Assembly: GCA_946478845.1 (NCBI GenBank)
Contig: CAMLDI010000025.1
Coordinates: 1 to 41,823, forward strand
Length of the DNA: 41,823 nt
Direction of reading: 5' to 3'
DNA from: an uncultured Paenibacillaceae bacterium
GTDB taxonomy: Bacteria; Bacillota; Bacilli; Aneurinibacillales; Aneurinibacillaceae
Under the pieces are notes generated by a model that had not been told where the DNA came from, ran no database searches, and saw only the letters and a program-made list of their open reading frames with translations. Shown piece by piece: positions 16,332 through 27,455 of the stretch. The stretch's first letter is position 1. Each line of letters starts with the position of its first letter. Made by a program: the position numbers and the translations under genes.

Positions 16332-16867
16332 GCGCAGTAGCAAAACGTTATGCCCGCGCCCTGTTCGAAGTAGCTAGCGAGAAAAATTTGATCGATGCTA
16401 CAGAAAAAGAGTTGGTAGGAGTAGTACAAGTCATTTCTGATAACGAAGGACTTAGAAAACTTCTTAGCCATCCTAAAATTTCTGCTCAAGAGAAAAAGCA
16501 ATTGCTTGAAACTCTTTTTGCTCGTGAAATTTCCGCTAACACTGGTAACTTCCTGAACATTGTCATTGAACGTGGCCGGGAAGGACAACTTCAAGAGATT
16601 GTCGATAATTTTATCGAAATGGCTAACGAAGTTCGTGGAATTGCCGACGCAACCGTAATTACCGCGAAAGCGTTAAGCGAACAAGAAGTAAAACAATTAG
16701 CAGACGCCTTCGGACGTCAGTTGAATAAAAAACTTCGGGTGAAAACTGAAGTGGATCCAGCCCTCATTGGTGGCCTTGTTGTTCGTATTGGCGACAGACT
16801 CTATGATGGCAGCATCCGCGGCAAATTAAGCCGGTTTTCTCAGCAAATTAAGCAAGCCCAAGTATGA
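16328..16867 (+). CDS. atpH: ATP synthase F1 subunit delta
   Basis: Links the peripheral stalk to the alpha3beta3 head. It has 179 residues, with the N-terminal helical domain (AVAKRYARALFEVASEK) and the C-terminal conserved VDPALIGGLVVRIGDRLYDG. It overlaps atpF by four bases (ATGA), indicating translational coupling. Confidence 0.96.
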   Translation: MSAVAKRYARALFEVASEKNLIDATEKELVGVVQVISDNEGLRKLLSHPKISAQEKKQLLETLFAREISANTGNFLNIVIERGREGQLQEIVDNFIEMANEVRGIADATVITAKALSEQEVKQLADAFGRQLNKKLRVKTEVDPALIGGLVVRIGDRLYDGSIRGKLSRFSQQIKQAQV

Positions 16868-16870
16868 TAG

Positions 16871-18400
<1,530 letters not shown>

Positions 18401-18453
18401 TCAACAGGTCATTGGACTAATTTTAAACGGAACAACAAAGGTGGTGAATGACA

Positions 18454-19317
18454 TTGGCAGGTGGAGGAATTCGTGAGATAAAGCAACGCATTAAAAGCGT
18501 TCAAAGTACAAGTCAAATCACGAAAGCGATGAAGATGATCGCAGCAGCAAAGTTGCGTCGTTCTCAAGAGAGAGCTGAAGCTTCTCGTCCTTATGCAGAA
18601 AAAATGCGTGAAGTAGTAATGAGCATTGCAGCGGGTACTGGTGGTTCTAAACATCCTATGTTACAAGCTCGTCCAGTGAAAAAGACTGGATATGTAATCA
18701 TTACATCTGACCGTGGTTTTGCCGGCGGTTACAACTCGAATTTACTTCGTATGTTAACTAATAATATTAAAGAACGTCATACCTCTAAAGACCAATACAG
18801 TATCATCGTACTTGGTGGCAAAGGGCATAACTTCCTTACTAAACGGGAGTACTCTGTTGCTGAATCAGAGGTAGGCCTTTCTGATTTTCCGAATTATGGA
18901 GATATCAAGAATGTTGCCCGGAAAGCTGTTAGTCTTTTCGCTGAGGGTGAAATTGACGAATTGTACCTGGTTTACAATAAATTTATAAGTGCGATTTCTC
19001 AAGAACCAACAGAAATACGCCTCTTGCCTTTAGCAAGTGTTGAGAAAGCTGAAAACGCTCCAACCTATGATTTCGAGCCATCAGCAGAAGAAGTTCTAGC
19101 TGATTTGCTTCCGAAATATGCAGAAACATTAATTTTCAGCGCCTTGTTAGATGCAAAAGCCAGTGAACAAGGTGCCCGGATGACTGCAATGGGCAGCGCA
19201 ACAGACAACGCAACTGAAATGATTGAGAAATATACCTTAATCTATAACCGTGCTCGTCAAGCAGCCATCACGCAAGAAATCGCTGAAATTGTTGGCGGCG
19301 CAGCCGCTCTGGAATAA
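18454..19317 (+). CDS. atpG: ATP synthase F1 subunit gamma
   Basis: The central rotor shaft: long N- and C-terminal helices that form the coiled coil (IREIKQRIKSVQSTSQITKAM; ITQEIAEIVGGAAALE) around a Rossmann-like domain with ITSDRGFAGGYNSN. TTG 18454 is preferred because AAAGGTGG (18437-18444) stands nine bases before it; ATG 18448, only three bases from that site, is the alternative and adds two residues. Confidence 0.96.
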   Translation: MAGGGIREIKQRIKSVQSTSQITKAMKMIAAAKLRRSQERAEASRPYAEKMREVVMSIAAGTGGSKHPMLQARPVKKTGYVIITSDRGFAGGYNSNLLRMLTNNIKERHTSKDQYSIIVLGGKGHNFLTKREYSVAESEVGLSDFPNYGDIKNVARKAVSLFAEGEIDELYLVYNKFISAISQEPTEIRLLPLASVEKAENAPTYDFEPSAEEVLADLLPKYAETLIFSALLDAKASEQGARMTAMGSATDNATEMIEKYTLIYNRARQAAITQEIAEIVGGAAALE

Positions 19318-19355
19318 AAAAAATGTTGCACCATCGTTAGTTAGGAGGGAAATAA

Positions 19356-20759
<1,404 letters not shown>

Positions 20760-20789
20760 GGCAACCCTGATGAAGGGGAGGATTCGTAG

Positions 20790-21203
20790 ATGAATACAAT
20801 TGCGATCGAAGTCGTTACACCTGAACGCTTAGTTTACCGTGGAGATGCTCGCATTGTTGTCGCTCGTGGCATTGAAGGGGACCTTGGTATCCTTCCAAAC
20901 CACATCCCTTTGGTAACTCCTTTAAAAATCGCTCCAGTGATCGTGAAAAAAGTGAACGAAGGCGAAGAGGAAACCATTGCGGTTAGCGGTGGCGTTATGG
21001 AAGTGCGCAAAGAAAAAATCACTATTCTTGCAGAAACTGCAGAATTACCAGAGAACATTGATGTAGACCGTGCTCTTCGTGCAAAAGAACGTGCTGAGCG
21101 CCGTATTGCCGAATCTGGTCAAGAGGATTTTGATTTCAAACGCGCACAACTCGCTTTACAACGTGCCATCATGCGTTTAAGCGTTGCTCAAAAAGGAAAA
21201 TAA
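20790..21203 (+). CDS. atpC: ATP synthase F1 subunit epsilon
   Basis: The 137-residue regulatory subunit: an N-terminal beta sandwich (TIAIEVVTPERLVYRGDAR, GDLGILPNHIPLVTPL) and a C-terminal helical hairpin (VDRALRAKERAERRI onwards). The C-terminal helices can block ATP hydrolysis in Bacillus enzymes. Last gene of the operon; a terminator follows. Confidence 0.96.
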   Translation: MNTIAIEVVTPERLVYRGDARIVVARGIEGDLGILPNHIPLVTPLKIAPVIVKKVNEGEEETIAVSGGVMEVRKEKITILAETAELPENIDVDRALRAKERAERRIAESGQEDFDFKRAQLALQRAIMRLSVAQKGK

Positions 21204-21212
21204 GAATTACAC

Positions 21213-21270
21213 AAAAAAAGGAGTGTCGCAAAACTACTTTCTAAGTAGTTAGCGATACTCCCTTTTTTTA
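21213..21270 (+). terminator. Rho-independent terminator of the atp operon
   Basis: GGAGTGTCGC pairs with GCGATACTCC around an inner AACTACTT/AAGTAGTT hairpin, then a T-run. A run of A on the left makes it symmetric, so it may work in both directions. Confidence 0.9.
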
Positions 21271-21436
21271 TTATCGTATAAGATTGATCGCCGAAGGTGA
21301 TTTTGGGCATAGAAGAAGAGATTTACTAATTCGCTCTTTCTGTATTTTTGCATGAAGTTTATTCACGTTAAATTAAAAAAAGAGGAAGTACAATGAGTTA
21401 GGAAAACAGAAAAATATTTATAAAAATCACAATGTA

Positions 21437-21465
21437 TTGAATTTATTGGAAAAAATATCTATAAT
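21437..21465 (+). promoter_or_regulatory. Promoter of the bacteriocin-type transport genes
   Basis: TTGAAT (21437-21442), a 17-base spacer and a perfect TATAAT (21460-21465), 94 bases before the first gene of the AT-rich island. Sigma-A type. Confidence 0.65.
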
Positions 21466-21558
21466 AAAATTTATAAAATCTTATTAGTTCTATGAAAGGA
21501 ATTGTTAACCTATTTGTAGATAAAGTTTTGATAAAAGATACTTCTTAAAGGGGAGAAT

Positions 21559-23538
21559 ATGGTTAATAAAAAGAAGCTTACGTTTTTCTCATTTCTTTTT
21601 TTTATTGTTTTTACTATTATTGGGGATTCATATATTTATTATATAGATGGGAAGGTTTTTGAAAGTGATTTTAAGTATGTAACAGATATAAAGAATGTAG
21701 ATTTAAAACAAGAATATGTTCAAGATTTGGAGAAATACAGTAAAGATTTCGATTTAAAAATTTATGTTATATCATCGGTAATTACTTCAAAAAATTCTGC
21801 TACATATACGGTATATTCTGTAGACGAAAACAAAGAATTTTTTAAAGAGCGAATACTTGTAAAAAAAGATGATTCAAAATTTATATCATTAGTTAATGGT
21901 GAAAGAGAAATTGTATTTAAGCCATTCAGTGATATTGTTAATACAGATGAAAAATACTTTTACATCTTTGGTACCAAAGAGAACGTGGATAAATTACGTT
22001 CAATAACCATTGACAAATACGGAATGAGTAAACCAGAAGAAAATAGCTATCCAAATGATGCCACATTTATGATTGCTGCAGCTTGGGTATTCATTTTTTT
22101 GATTATATTAATATATACAATTTTTGAAGTTAGTAACTTAAAAAAAGAGGTACTAATTAGATATCTAAATGGTACTGATAAAAAAAATGTAATTAGACCT
22201 TTAATAATTAAAAATTCTTTAACAATTTTATGTGGGGCAATAATAGGAATTTTAATTGGAATGATAATAACTGAATCATATAAGTTTATATTAATATCGG
22301 TTATAGTATTGATGTTAATTACTCTTTCTACGAATAGTGTCTATCTTATACTTTACAATTTGGATGTTAAAAAGACATTTGTAAAAAGCTATTACACATT
22401 GGGTTATAAAATATTGTCTTTTTTTGTATTATCTGTAATATCAATAACATTAATATTTACTTTGACATTTAATTTTAAGTCTATTTACGATGCTATATTA
22501 ACTATTAATCAGAAAGATAATTGGGAGAACTTCTATGATTATGAAAATGTTTTCTTTTTCTTTAAAGAATATACTGAAAATACAAATATAGAAACGGATG
22601 AAGAGTATGCGGTAAAATTTTATAACGAAAATATTGATAAGTATCAAATTTACCTTTCTTTCGATTTTTCGAATAATGGTGGAATCTCGTCAAGTATTTT
22701 GAACGGGGATCAGTCTATCGTATATTTGAATAAATATGCAAAAAAGGAAATTGAAAATTTAGGGATTAATGTAGATGAACTTAAAAAGAATAGGTATTAT
22801 ATTATTTCTAGATATTCCGATAATGAATTGAAAGAAAAAGGCATATATGATAAAAAAAGCAGTGATGAAGTCAATTATTTATTAAACGTTGATGATGGCA
22901 TTTTTGAAACAATTACTATTAATAATTCTTATGAATTATTGGTATATGATATTAATATGATAAATTTGGCTGATAATTATAAGAAAAATCCAATAATAAT
23001 ATTTGATACGCACAGTGTATTGCCTAGTAAAGAATTAAGTGGTTATGTATTTAACTCATTAGTTAAGTTTAATAATGCATATGATTTTAAAAATTTTATT
23101 AAAAGTATAGGATATCAGAATGAAGTATATTACAAAAATAATATTAAAGATATGTATATAAAAAAACAGGCAGAAAAAATATTAGTACTAATAATAAATA
23201 TTATTATAAGTTCAATGATGATCATTCTATTTAATATCTCTTTATCAGCAATTTTAAAAATGGATTTTGATTCAAGGGCAGTTGAGATAGCTCTTGATAA
23301 GGTATTTGGTAAAACTCTATTAAAGAGATATAAAGGTGTATTCAGATTGTTAATTGGAGCTTTTACCATAGGTGTGATGATTGCATTAGTGGGAAAGTTG
23401 CTATTCAATAACTTCTATTTGCTGTATATAGTTTTTGCGAGTTTGATTGTGCTTATTAATACCATTGTTATTCTTTCATTGTTTATAAGTAAATATGAAA
23501 AGATTAGTATACCACGTGTATTAAAAGGCGGTATTTAA
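21559..23538 (+). CDS. Bacteriocin-associated integral membrane protein (lactococcin 972 type)
   Basis: A 659-residue membrane protein with about eight hydrophobic segments: 8-28, then after an extracellular-looking domain 169-190, 214-238, 242-266 and 284-304, a second large domain (about 310-535), and 541-562, 594-615, 624-644. The last block has an FtsX/MacB-like pattern with RAVEIALDKVFGKTLLKRYKG. This matches the large membrane proteins that accompany lactococcin-972 peptides, thought to give export or self-immunity with an ABC ATPase. The next gene, directly adjacent, is such an ATPase. It is strongly AT-rich compared with the atp genes before it, which points to transfer. Start ATG 21559 behind AAAGGGGAG. 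Confidence 0.75.
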   Translation: MVNKKKLTFFSFLFFIVFTIIGDSYIYYIDGKVFESDFKYVTDIKNVDLKQEYVQDLEKYSKDFDLKIYVISSVITSKNSATYTVYSVDENKEFFKERILVKKDDSKFISLVNGEREIVFKPFSDIVNTDEKYFYIFGTKENVDKLRSITIDKYGMSKPEENSYPNDATFMIAAAWVFIFLIILIYTIFEVSNLKKEVLIRYLNGTDKKNVIRPLIIKNSLTILCGAIIGILIGMIITESYKFILISVIVLMLITLSTNSVYLILYNLDVKKTFVKSYYTLGYKILSFFVLSVISITLIFTLTFNFKSIYDAILTINQKDNWENFYDYENVFFFFKEYTENTNIETDEEYAVKFYNENIDKYQIYLSFDFSNNGGISSSILNGDQSIVYLNKYAKKEIENLGINVDELKKNRYYIISRYSDNELKEKGIYDKKSSDEVNYLLNVDDGIFETITINNSYELLVYDINMINLADNYKKNPIIIFDTHSVLPSKELSGYVFNSLVKFNNAYDFKNFIKSIGYQNEVYYKNNIKDMYIKKQAEKILVLIINIIISSMMIILFNISLSAILKMDFDSRAVEIALDKVFGKTLLKRYKGVFRLLIGAFTIGVMIALVGKLLFNNFYLLYIVFASLIVLINTIVILSLFISKYEKISIPRVLKGGI

Positions 23539-24147
23539 ATGATACAAATTGAAAATATATCTAAAAAATTTGGTGAGCATGTTATATTTGAAAATTTTTC
23601 TTGTTCTATAAAGCAGGGGGATTTTGTAGTATTTAGTGGAAAAAGTGGAAGTGGGAAAACAACACTTTTAAATATGATAGGTGGAATAGAACAGTTTGAT
23701 TCTGGCAGAATTATCGTTGATGATTTAAATTTGTCAAATAATAATGACATTATTAAACTATACAGGGAAAAAATAGGATTTCTTTTTCAAAACTTTGCTT
23801 TAGTAGAATATAAGACTGTTGAAGAAAATATTCTTATGATCGACAAGAAATATCGTAACAATGTAACAGTTTCGTCAGTATTGGGGAAAGTTGGATTAAG
23901 CGGGTATGAAAAACGAAAAATATTTACTTTATCTGGCGGTGAGCAGCAAAGAGTTGCCATTGCGCGGCTTTTTATGAAAAAATGTAGTATAGTTTTGGCA
24001 GATGAACCGACAGGAAGTTTAGATAGGAATAATGCTAATATTGTTATGAAATATATAAAAGAGTTAAATGAATTAGGAAAGACTATTATAATGGTTACAC
24101 ACGATGAAAAATTAAAAGAGTTGGGAGGGAATTTGATTGAATTATAA
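23539..24147 (+). CDS. ABC transporter ATP-binding protein (lactococcin 972 / MacB-like)
   Basis: A 202-residue ATPase: Walker A GKSGSGKTTLL, Q-loop FLFQNFAL, signature LSGGEQQRVAIAR, Walker B VLADEPTGSLD and H-loop MVTHDE. It should energise the membrane protein encoded immediately before it: that stop codon and this ATG are adjacent with no gap. The short length (no C-terminal extension) and partner fit the lactococcin-972 ABC ATPase group; LolD/MacB relatives look very similar, so the substrate is inferred from context. Confidence 0.85.
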   Translation: MIQIENISKKFGEHVIFENFSCSIKQGDFVVFSGKSGSGKTTLLNMIGGIEQFDSGRIIVDDLNLSNNNDIIKLYREKIGFLFQNFALVEYKTVEENILMIDKKYRNNVTVSSVLGKVGLSGYEKRKIFTLSGGEQQRVAIARLFMKKCSIVLADEPTGSLDRNNANIVMKYIKELNELGKTIIMVTHDEKLKELGGNLIEL

Positions 24148-24586
24148 AATAATTATTATTAGAATCATAATTGGAATTGTTTTAGTTTTTTCTTTATATT
24201 TTTGTATTCATGTTTATGCCAATGGTAAAGTACTGAAAAATTATGCTGAAGGATTTGAAAAGAACCCTTTGGGCGATTATGCTAAAAATAAATCGAATAT
24301 GGTACTCGCAGTATATGATGCTCCGTTATTCAAAACATTTACAAATTTGTCAGTAAGTAATAGTGCGGATAAGGTAGATTTAGTTATCTGGGTACCACTT
24401 TATGGTGGAGAGTTGTCATATGGTCTTGTGATAACAGATGACGAAAATGAAAAATTATATCAGATTGAAGTAAATGAACATTTAGAAACAGATGATGCAG
24501 ATTATAAAAATATTCTTGAAAAGAATCATAATGGTATTAATGCAATAAAATCTGTAGTAAAAGAAGAGTGGAATATAGATTTATAA
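24137..24586 (+). CDS. Unknown membrane-anchored protein in the bacteriocin-type operon
   Basis: A 149-residue protein I do not recognise. It has one N-terminal hydrophobic helix (about 4-27, IIIIRIIIGIVLVFSLYFCI) and then a soluble domain that should lie outside the membrane, with VDLVIWVPLYGG and YGLVITDDENEKLYQIE. The start is TTG 24137, seven bases after GGGAGGG; it overlaps the ATPase gene by 11 bases, so it is coupled to it. Place and topology suggest an accessory immunity or export component (inference). AT-rich like its neighbours. Confidence 0.7.
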   Translation: MNYKIIIIRIIIGIVLVFSLYFCIHVYANGKVLKNYAEGFEKNPLGDYAKNKSNMVLAVYDAPLFKTFTNLSVSNSADKVDLVIWVPLYGGELSYGLVITDDENEKLYQIEVNEHLETDDADYKNILEKNHNGINAIKSVVKEEWNIDL

Positions 24587-24587
24587 A

Positions 24588-24943
24588 TTAAGTTATTTTG
24601 GATGTTTTTAGCGGGAATCTCTCGTGTTCGATTCCCCATTCCTCGCAGGCTTCTTCAAATGCTTTTGTGATAAATTGTGGACAATCCGTTGAATCGGTCA
24701 CAACCATCCAATACTATTTGTATGTAAAAAATCGATTTTCATAGGCGATTCCATCCCCAGCGACCAACCATTAGCCATTCTACTGAGTATAATTGCAGAT
24801 AAATTATAACATCGAGCAACTTCAACAACGATTCTTGATCCCTTTATTTCTTTGATAACCTGCTTTTTAAAATGAAGTAATATTTTTTTCCCATAATAAA
24901 AAATTTCCAACAATTGGTTACTAATAGTGCAATAGAAAAACAT
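24588..24943 (-). pseudogene. Decayed IS3-family insertion sequence remnant
   Basis: On the minus strand, 24943-24698 contains an OrfA-like helix-turn-helix piece (KKQVIKEIKGSRIVVEVARCY followed by NLSAIILSRMANGW). In another frame, from about 24712 down to a stop at 24588-24590, comes an OrfB-like integrase-core piece: WMVVTDSTDCPQFITKAFEE followed by ACEEWGIEHERFP. The latter matches the second catalytic Asp block of IS3-family OrfB (SDNGxQF...FEExCxxxGIEHERIP). Most of the element, including the first Asp and the final Glu, is gone. Probably the scar of an insertion that helped bring in or rearrange the island. Confidence 0.6.
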
Positions 24944-25223
24944 CCTTAGTATTCAACTTCTTTAGGGGGTTAAATAGATAAAGCCCTTGGACTCGACTTC
25001 TGGCGAGAACAAGGGCTATGTAGTCTTAGTCATAAAGTTTGACGAATTTCATTCCACAACATGAACTGCGTAAACGTACGGTACGTACTGTGGTATGAGA
25101 GGAGGGGGTTAGTCACCCCCTCCTACTCGATTATCAAGTTACTATGTGTGATTTGATGCTTACCTTTAATTTAAGTTGAATCACAACGAATATTACGCTT
25201 TCATCAAAAATAAAATCTAATTA
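24944..25223. other. Gene-free stretch with two hairpins
   Basis: AGCCCTTG (24982-24989) pairs with CAAGGGCT (25010-25017), and AGGAGGGGGT (25100-25109) pairs with ACCCCCTCCT (25115-25124). Neither is followed by a clear T-run on either strand. The second may serve as a weak end signal for the minus-strand peptide gene. No coding frame is supported here. Confidence 0.5.
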
Positions 25224-25568
25224 TTAGTAAGAATAACGATAGTAAACGGTACCTGAGTAATGTGTTATCTCAGCTTTTGCATAACTACCAGCGAAACCTT
25301 TTAAATTTTGTGCAGTACCTGTGTTTTTAACATATGCATAATGATTTATGGTCCTATGATAAGTATGTGTATAATCTTCGTTAATCAAAGATGTATTATA
25401 CCCATACTTAAAGGTTTTATCTGCAGTATTTACTTTGGTTACAACCCAATCAGATGAGAAACTTTGTCCGCTTGAGTTAGCATCGTATACTGTTTCAGCA
25501 TTTGCTGGAACAAAACCAAAAGACATTACAAGAGTTAATGCTAAAAGTACAGATTTTATTTTTTTCAT
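25224..25568 (-). CDS. Lactococcin-972-like secreted bacteriocin precursor
   Basis: A 114-residue precursor with a clear signal peptide (MKKIKSVLLALTLVMSFGFV; likely cut after PANA, residue 24). The mature ~90 residues are rich in Tyr, His, Thr and Ser and have no Cys. They follow the lactococcin-972 pattern: KYGYNTSLINEDYTHTYHR and NHYAYVKNTG in the middle, and AKAEITHYSGTVYYRYSY at the end, comparable with the family's HGYG...YSNYHH, HSATVVNN and AKA...FYYNFW. Lactococcin 972 binds lipid II and blocks septum formation in lactococci; activity here is untested. The ribosome site AAAAAAGGAGG is strong. Unlike the usual operon, the gene lies on the strand opposite its presumed transporter. Confidence 0.65.
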   Translation of the reverse strand: MKKIKSVLLALTLVMSFGFVPANAETVYDANSSGQSFSSDWVVTKVNTADKTFKYGYNTSLINEDYTHTYHRTINHYAYVKNTGTAQNLKGFAGSYAKAEITHYSGTVYYRYSY

Positions 25569-25949
25569 AGAAATAACCTCCTTTTTTCTAATTGTTGCAT
25601 AAGGTTACAAAACATGTCAATAAATATTTTAAATTTTATGAATAATTCGGAAAGTATAAATGGATGTTATACGAAAAAATATAATCACTTAATTACAGTT
25701 AGAATACTAGTTTAAAGTTAGGAAGATATAAGTAAGCAATATTGCTGATGAAACGGTTTCTGTCATAAAAACACAGTTATCTTCACCATGGAATAAATCC
25801 TAAAACAATAGCAATCGGACGGGTTTGCCAGCATACCTGAGGAAATTGGGAGGGCTTCGTAGGCCCTCTTTTATTTATTTTTAAAATTTACAAAAAATAG
25901 CTACCTATTGTTATGAATTGTCGTATTATTAAGACAAAGGAGGCGCTGC
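25569..25949. other. Gene-free region upstream of the bacteriocin-like gene
   Basis: Near 25615-25620 the minus strand has TTGACA, a possible -35 for the bacteriocin-like gene, with no good -10 at 17 bases. The rest is AT-rich. Short frames here lack ribosome sites. A plus-strand hairpin terminator lies at 25850 (listed separately) but what it terminates is not evident; the gene it served may be lost. Confidence 0.5.
25850..25880 (+). terminator. Orphan Rho-independent terminator
   Basis: GAGGGC (25850-25855) pairs with GCCCTC (25863-25868), followed by TTTTATTTATTTTT. No intact plus-strand gene precedes it within 1.2 kb. Confidence 0.65.
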
Positions 25950-26375
25950 ATGTCCAATACTACCATCTTTTTTTTGATTTCTGCATTTGCTTTACTTGTT
26001 CTAATTCCCATCCTTATTAAAAAAGATTTGAAAAAGGGGAAAAAAACAAAGGATATTTTCCTCGCACACTGTCTTATCTTCCTATTATTATTACTATGTA
26101 TATCTGAGGTGATAAAAGGACTGATCCCCGTTGCACAGGTCCACTTTTTAAATCAGTTATTATTCTTGATTGTAGTTATATTATTCGGTATACCCTTACT
26201 AATTATTTTGTTCATGAACATTAAAAAAGATAGCCAAAAATGGAACAACCCTAAAAATTACAATTACTTATGGTTATATAAAATAAGATACATATTTTTC
26301 TTTTTCTTTATTGCCCTTTTACTCGGGGCTGTATATAAGTTCTATTTGATTTTTATTATTCTATTTTTTCAATAA
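25950..26375 (+). CDS. Unknown membrane protein with four helices
   Basis: A 141-residue, very hydrophobic protein I do not recognise. Four transmembrane helices are visible at about 3-22, 39-57, 65-89 and 110-138, with lysine-rich short loops (KKDLKKGKKTKD near 24-35) that place the first loop inside. The start is ATG 25950 with AAAGGAGGCGC. The metallophosphoesterase gene follows 11 bases later, so the two are probably one transcript ending at 27236. Confidence 0.75.
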   Translation: MSNTTIFFLISAFALLVLIPILIKKDLKKGKKTKDIFLAHCLIFLLLLLCISEVIKGLIPVAQVHFLNQLLFLIVVILFGIPLLIILFMNIKKDSQKWNNPKNYNYLWLYKIRYIFFFFFIALLLGAVYKFYLIFIILFFQ

Positions 26376-26386
26376 CCCTGGTGACT

Positions 26387-27226
26387 ATGAAAATACTTAA
26401 ATATATTGGAATCACGATCACAGTCTTACTTATACTAGCGGTTTTCTCCTATCAACAAAATAATAATGTACAAACGAACACCATAACCATTACTTCCGAA
26501 AAGATCCCCAAAAGCAATAAAGGGTTTCGGATTTTACAACTATCAGACCTTCATAATAAAACTTTTGGACAAAATCAGGAAATGTTAGTTAACGCGGTAA
26601 AGCAAACCAAACCGGATCTAATAGTGTTTACAGGTGATATGATTCACAATTCCGCCAGTGAAGAAAATGGCCTTCACTTAATGGAACAATTAAGAAAAAT
26701 TGCCCCTGTGTATTTTGTGATGGGAAACCATGAAGGCTATCTATCTGATTTTAATCTTTTAGCAGAAAAATTGGCTCAATTAGGGGTTATTGTTTTGCGG
26801 AATGAATCCGTAACAATCCAAAATGGGATTCAACTAATTGGCGTTGATGATCCTACAGTTTCAGGTGAAGTTTATAGCGATGATACTCAAATTGTTGACC
26901 AGGAAATCCAACAAGCCTTACAAAAAGCAGAAAATCAAAAGGGGTACAAAATTCTCCTATCCCATCGTCCAGAATTACTGACCCTTTATGCCAGGCATAA
27001 TATAGACTTAGTCCTTGCCGGGCATGCCCATGGAGGACAAGTTCGCATTCCTTTTGTAGGGGGGGTAGTAGCCCCAAATCAAGGTTTTTTTCCTGAATTT
27101 GATGCAGGGGAATTTCACCAGGACCAAACAACAATGATTGTTAATAGAGGATTGGGAAACAGCATTATACCCCAGCGCATGTTTAATCTGCCAGAAATTA
27201 TTTTAATTGAACTAAAACCTATTTAA
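26387..27226 (+). CDS. Membrane-anchored metallophosphoesterase (YkuE/YaeI-like)
   Basis: A calcineurin-like phosphoesterase with an N-terminal membrane helix (about 4-20), so the catalytic domain lies outside the cytoplasm. Metal-binding motifs appear in order: LSDLHN (D-x-H), FTGDMI, MGNHE, LLSHRPE and GHAHGGQ. YkuE and YaeI relatives act on cell-surface phosphoesters such as lipid-linked diphosphates; the true substrate is unknown. ATG 26387 is used, with GGTGA just upstream; GTG 26381, two codons earlier, is possible. About 279 residues, which is normal. Confidence 0.88.
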   Translation: MKILKYIGITITVLLILAVFSYQQNNNVQTNTITITSEKIPKSNKGFRILQLSDLHNKTFGQNQEMLVNAVKQTKPDLIVFTGDMIHNSASEENGLHLMEQLRKIAPVYFVMGNHEGYLSDFNLLAEKLAQLGVIVLRNESVTIQNGIQLIGVDDPTVSGEVYSDDTQIVDQEIQQALQKAENQKGYKILLSHRPELLTLYARHNIDLVLAGHAHGGQVRIPFVGGVVAPNQGFFPEFDAGEFHQDQTTMIVNRGLGNSIIPQRMFNLPEIILIELKPI

Positions 27227-27235
27227 TAGAAATAA

Positions 27236-27280
27236 AAAGTGCTAAACAAAAGAAACCATGTTTAGCACTTTATTTGTTTT
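27236..27280 (+). terminator. Rho-independent terminator after the metallophosphoesterase
   Basis: AAAGTGCTAAACA (27236-27248) pairs perfectly with TGTTTAGCACTTT (27259-27271), followed by ATTTGTTTTT. Confidence 0.9.
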
Positions 27281-27308
27281 TGTATTAAGTATAAATGAGG
27301 ACTCCCTC

Positions 27309-27392
27309 CTGAATAAAGGGGATAAAGGTGATAAGACACAACAAGGGGAGGGCAGTCCCTCCCTCCTGATTAAAGGGGATAAAGGTGATTAG
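27309..27392 (+). repeat. Pair of interspersed 27-base motifs, 57-base period
   Basis: Copies at 27309-27335 (ending GGGATAAAGGTGATAAG) and 27366-27392 (ending GGGATAAAGGTGATTAG), both starting CTGA. The spacer is 30 bases. The bases CTCCCTC in front of each copy are also shared. The pair lies between two convergent terminators. Confidence 0.92.
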
Positions 27393-27395
27393 AAT

Positions 27396-27436
27396 AAAAA
27401 ACCAGGGACCATCCTAAAAAACTGATCCCTGATTTT
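27396..27436 (-). terminator. Rho-independent terminator of the CsxC-like gene (minus strand)
   Basis: TCCCTG (27426-27431) pairs with CAGGGA (27403-27408); read on the minus strand it is followed by GTTTTTTATT. Confidence 0.75.
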
Positions 27437-27455
27437 TCTCCCAGGTACCTATGCC

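Noticed and set aside
21492..21548. An 18-codon frame in the leader of the bacteriocin-type genes
   Set aside because: No Shine-Dalgarno site precedes its ATG.
24620..24645. A tRNA T-arm-like string (GTTCGATTCCCC)
   Set aside because: No acceptor, D or anticodon arm can be built around it; it lies in the decayed IS3 coding remnant, which explains it.
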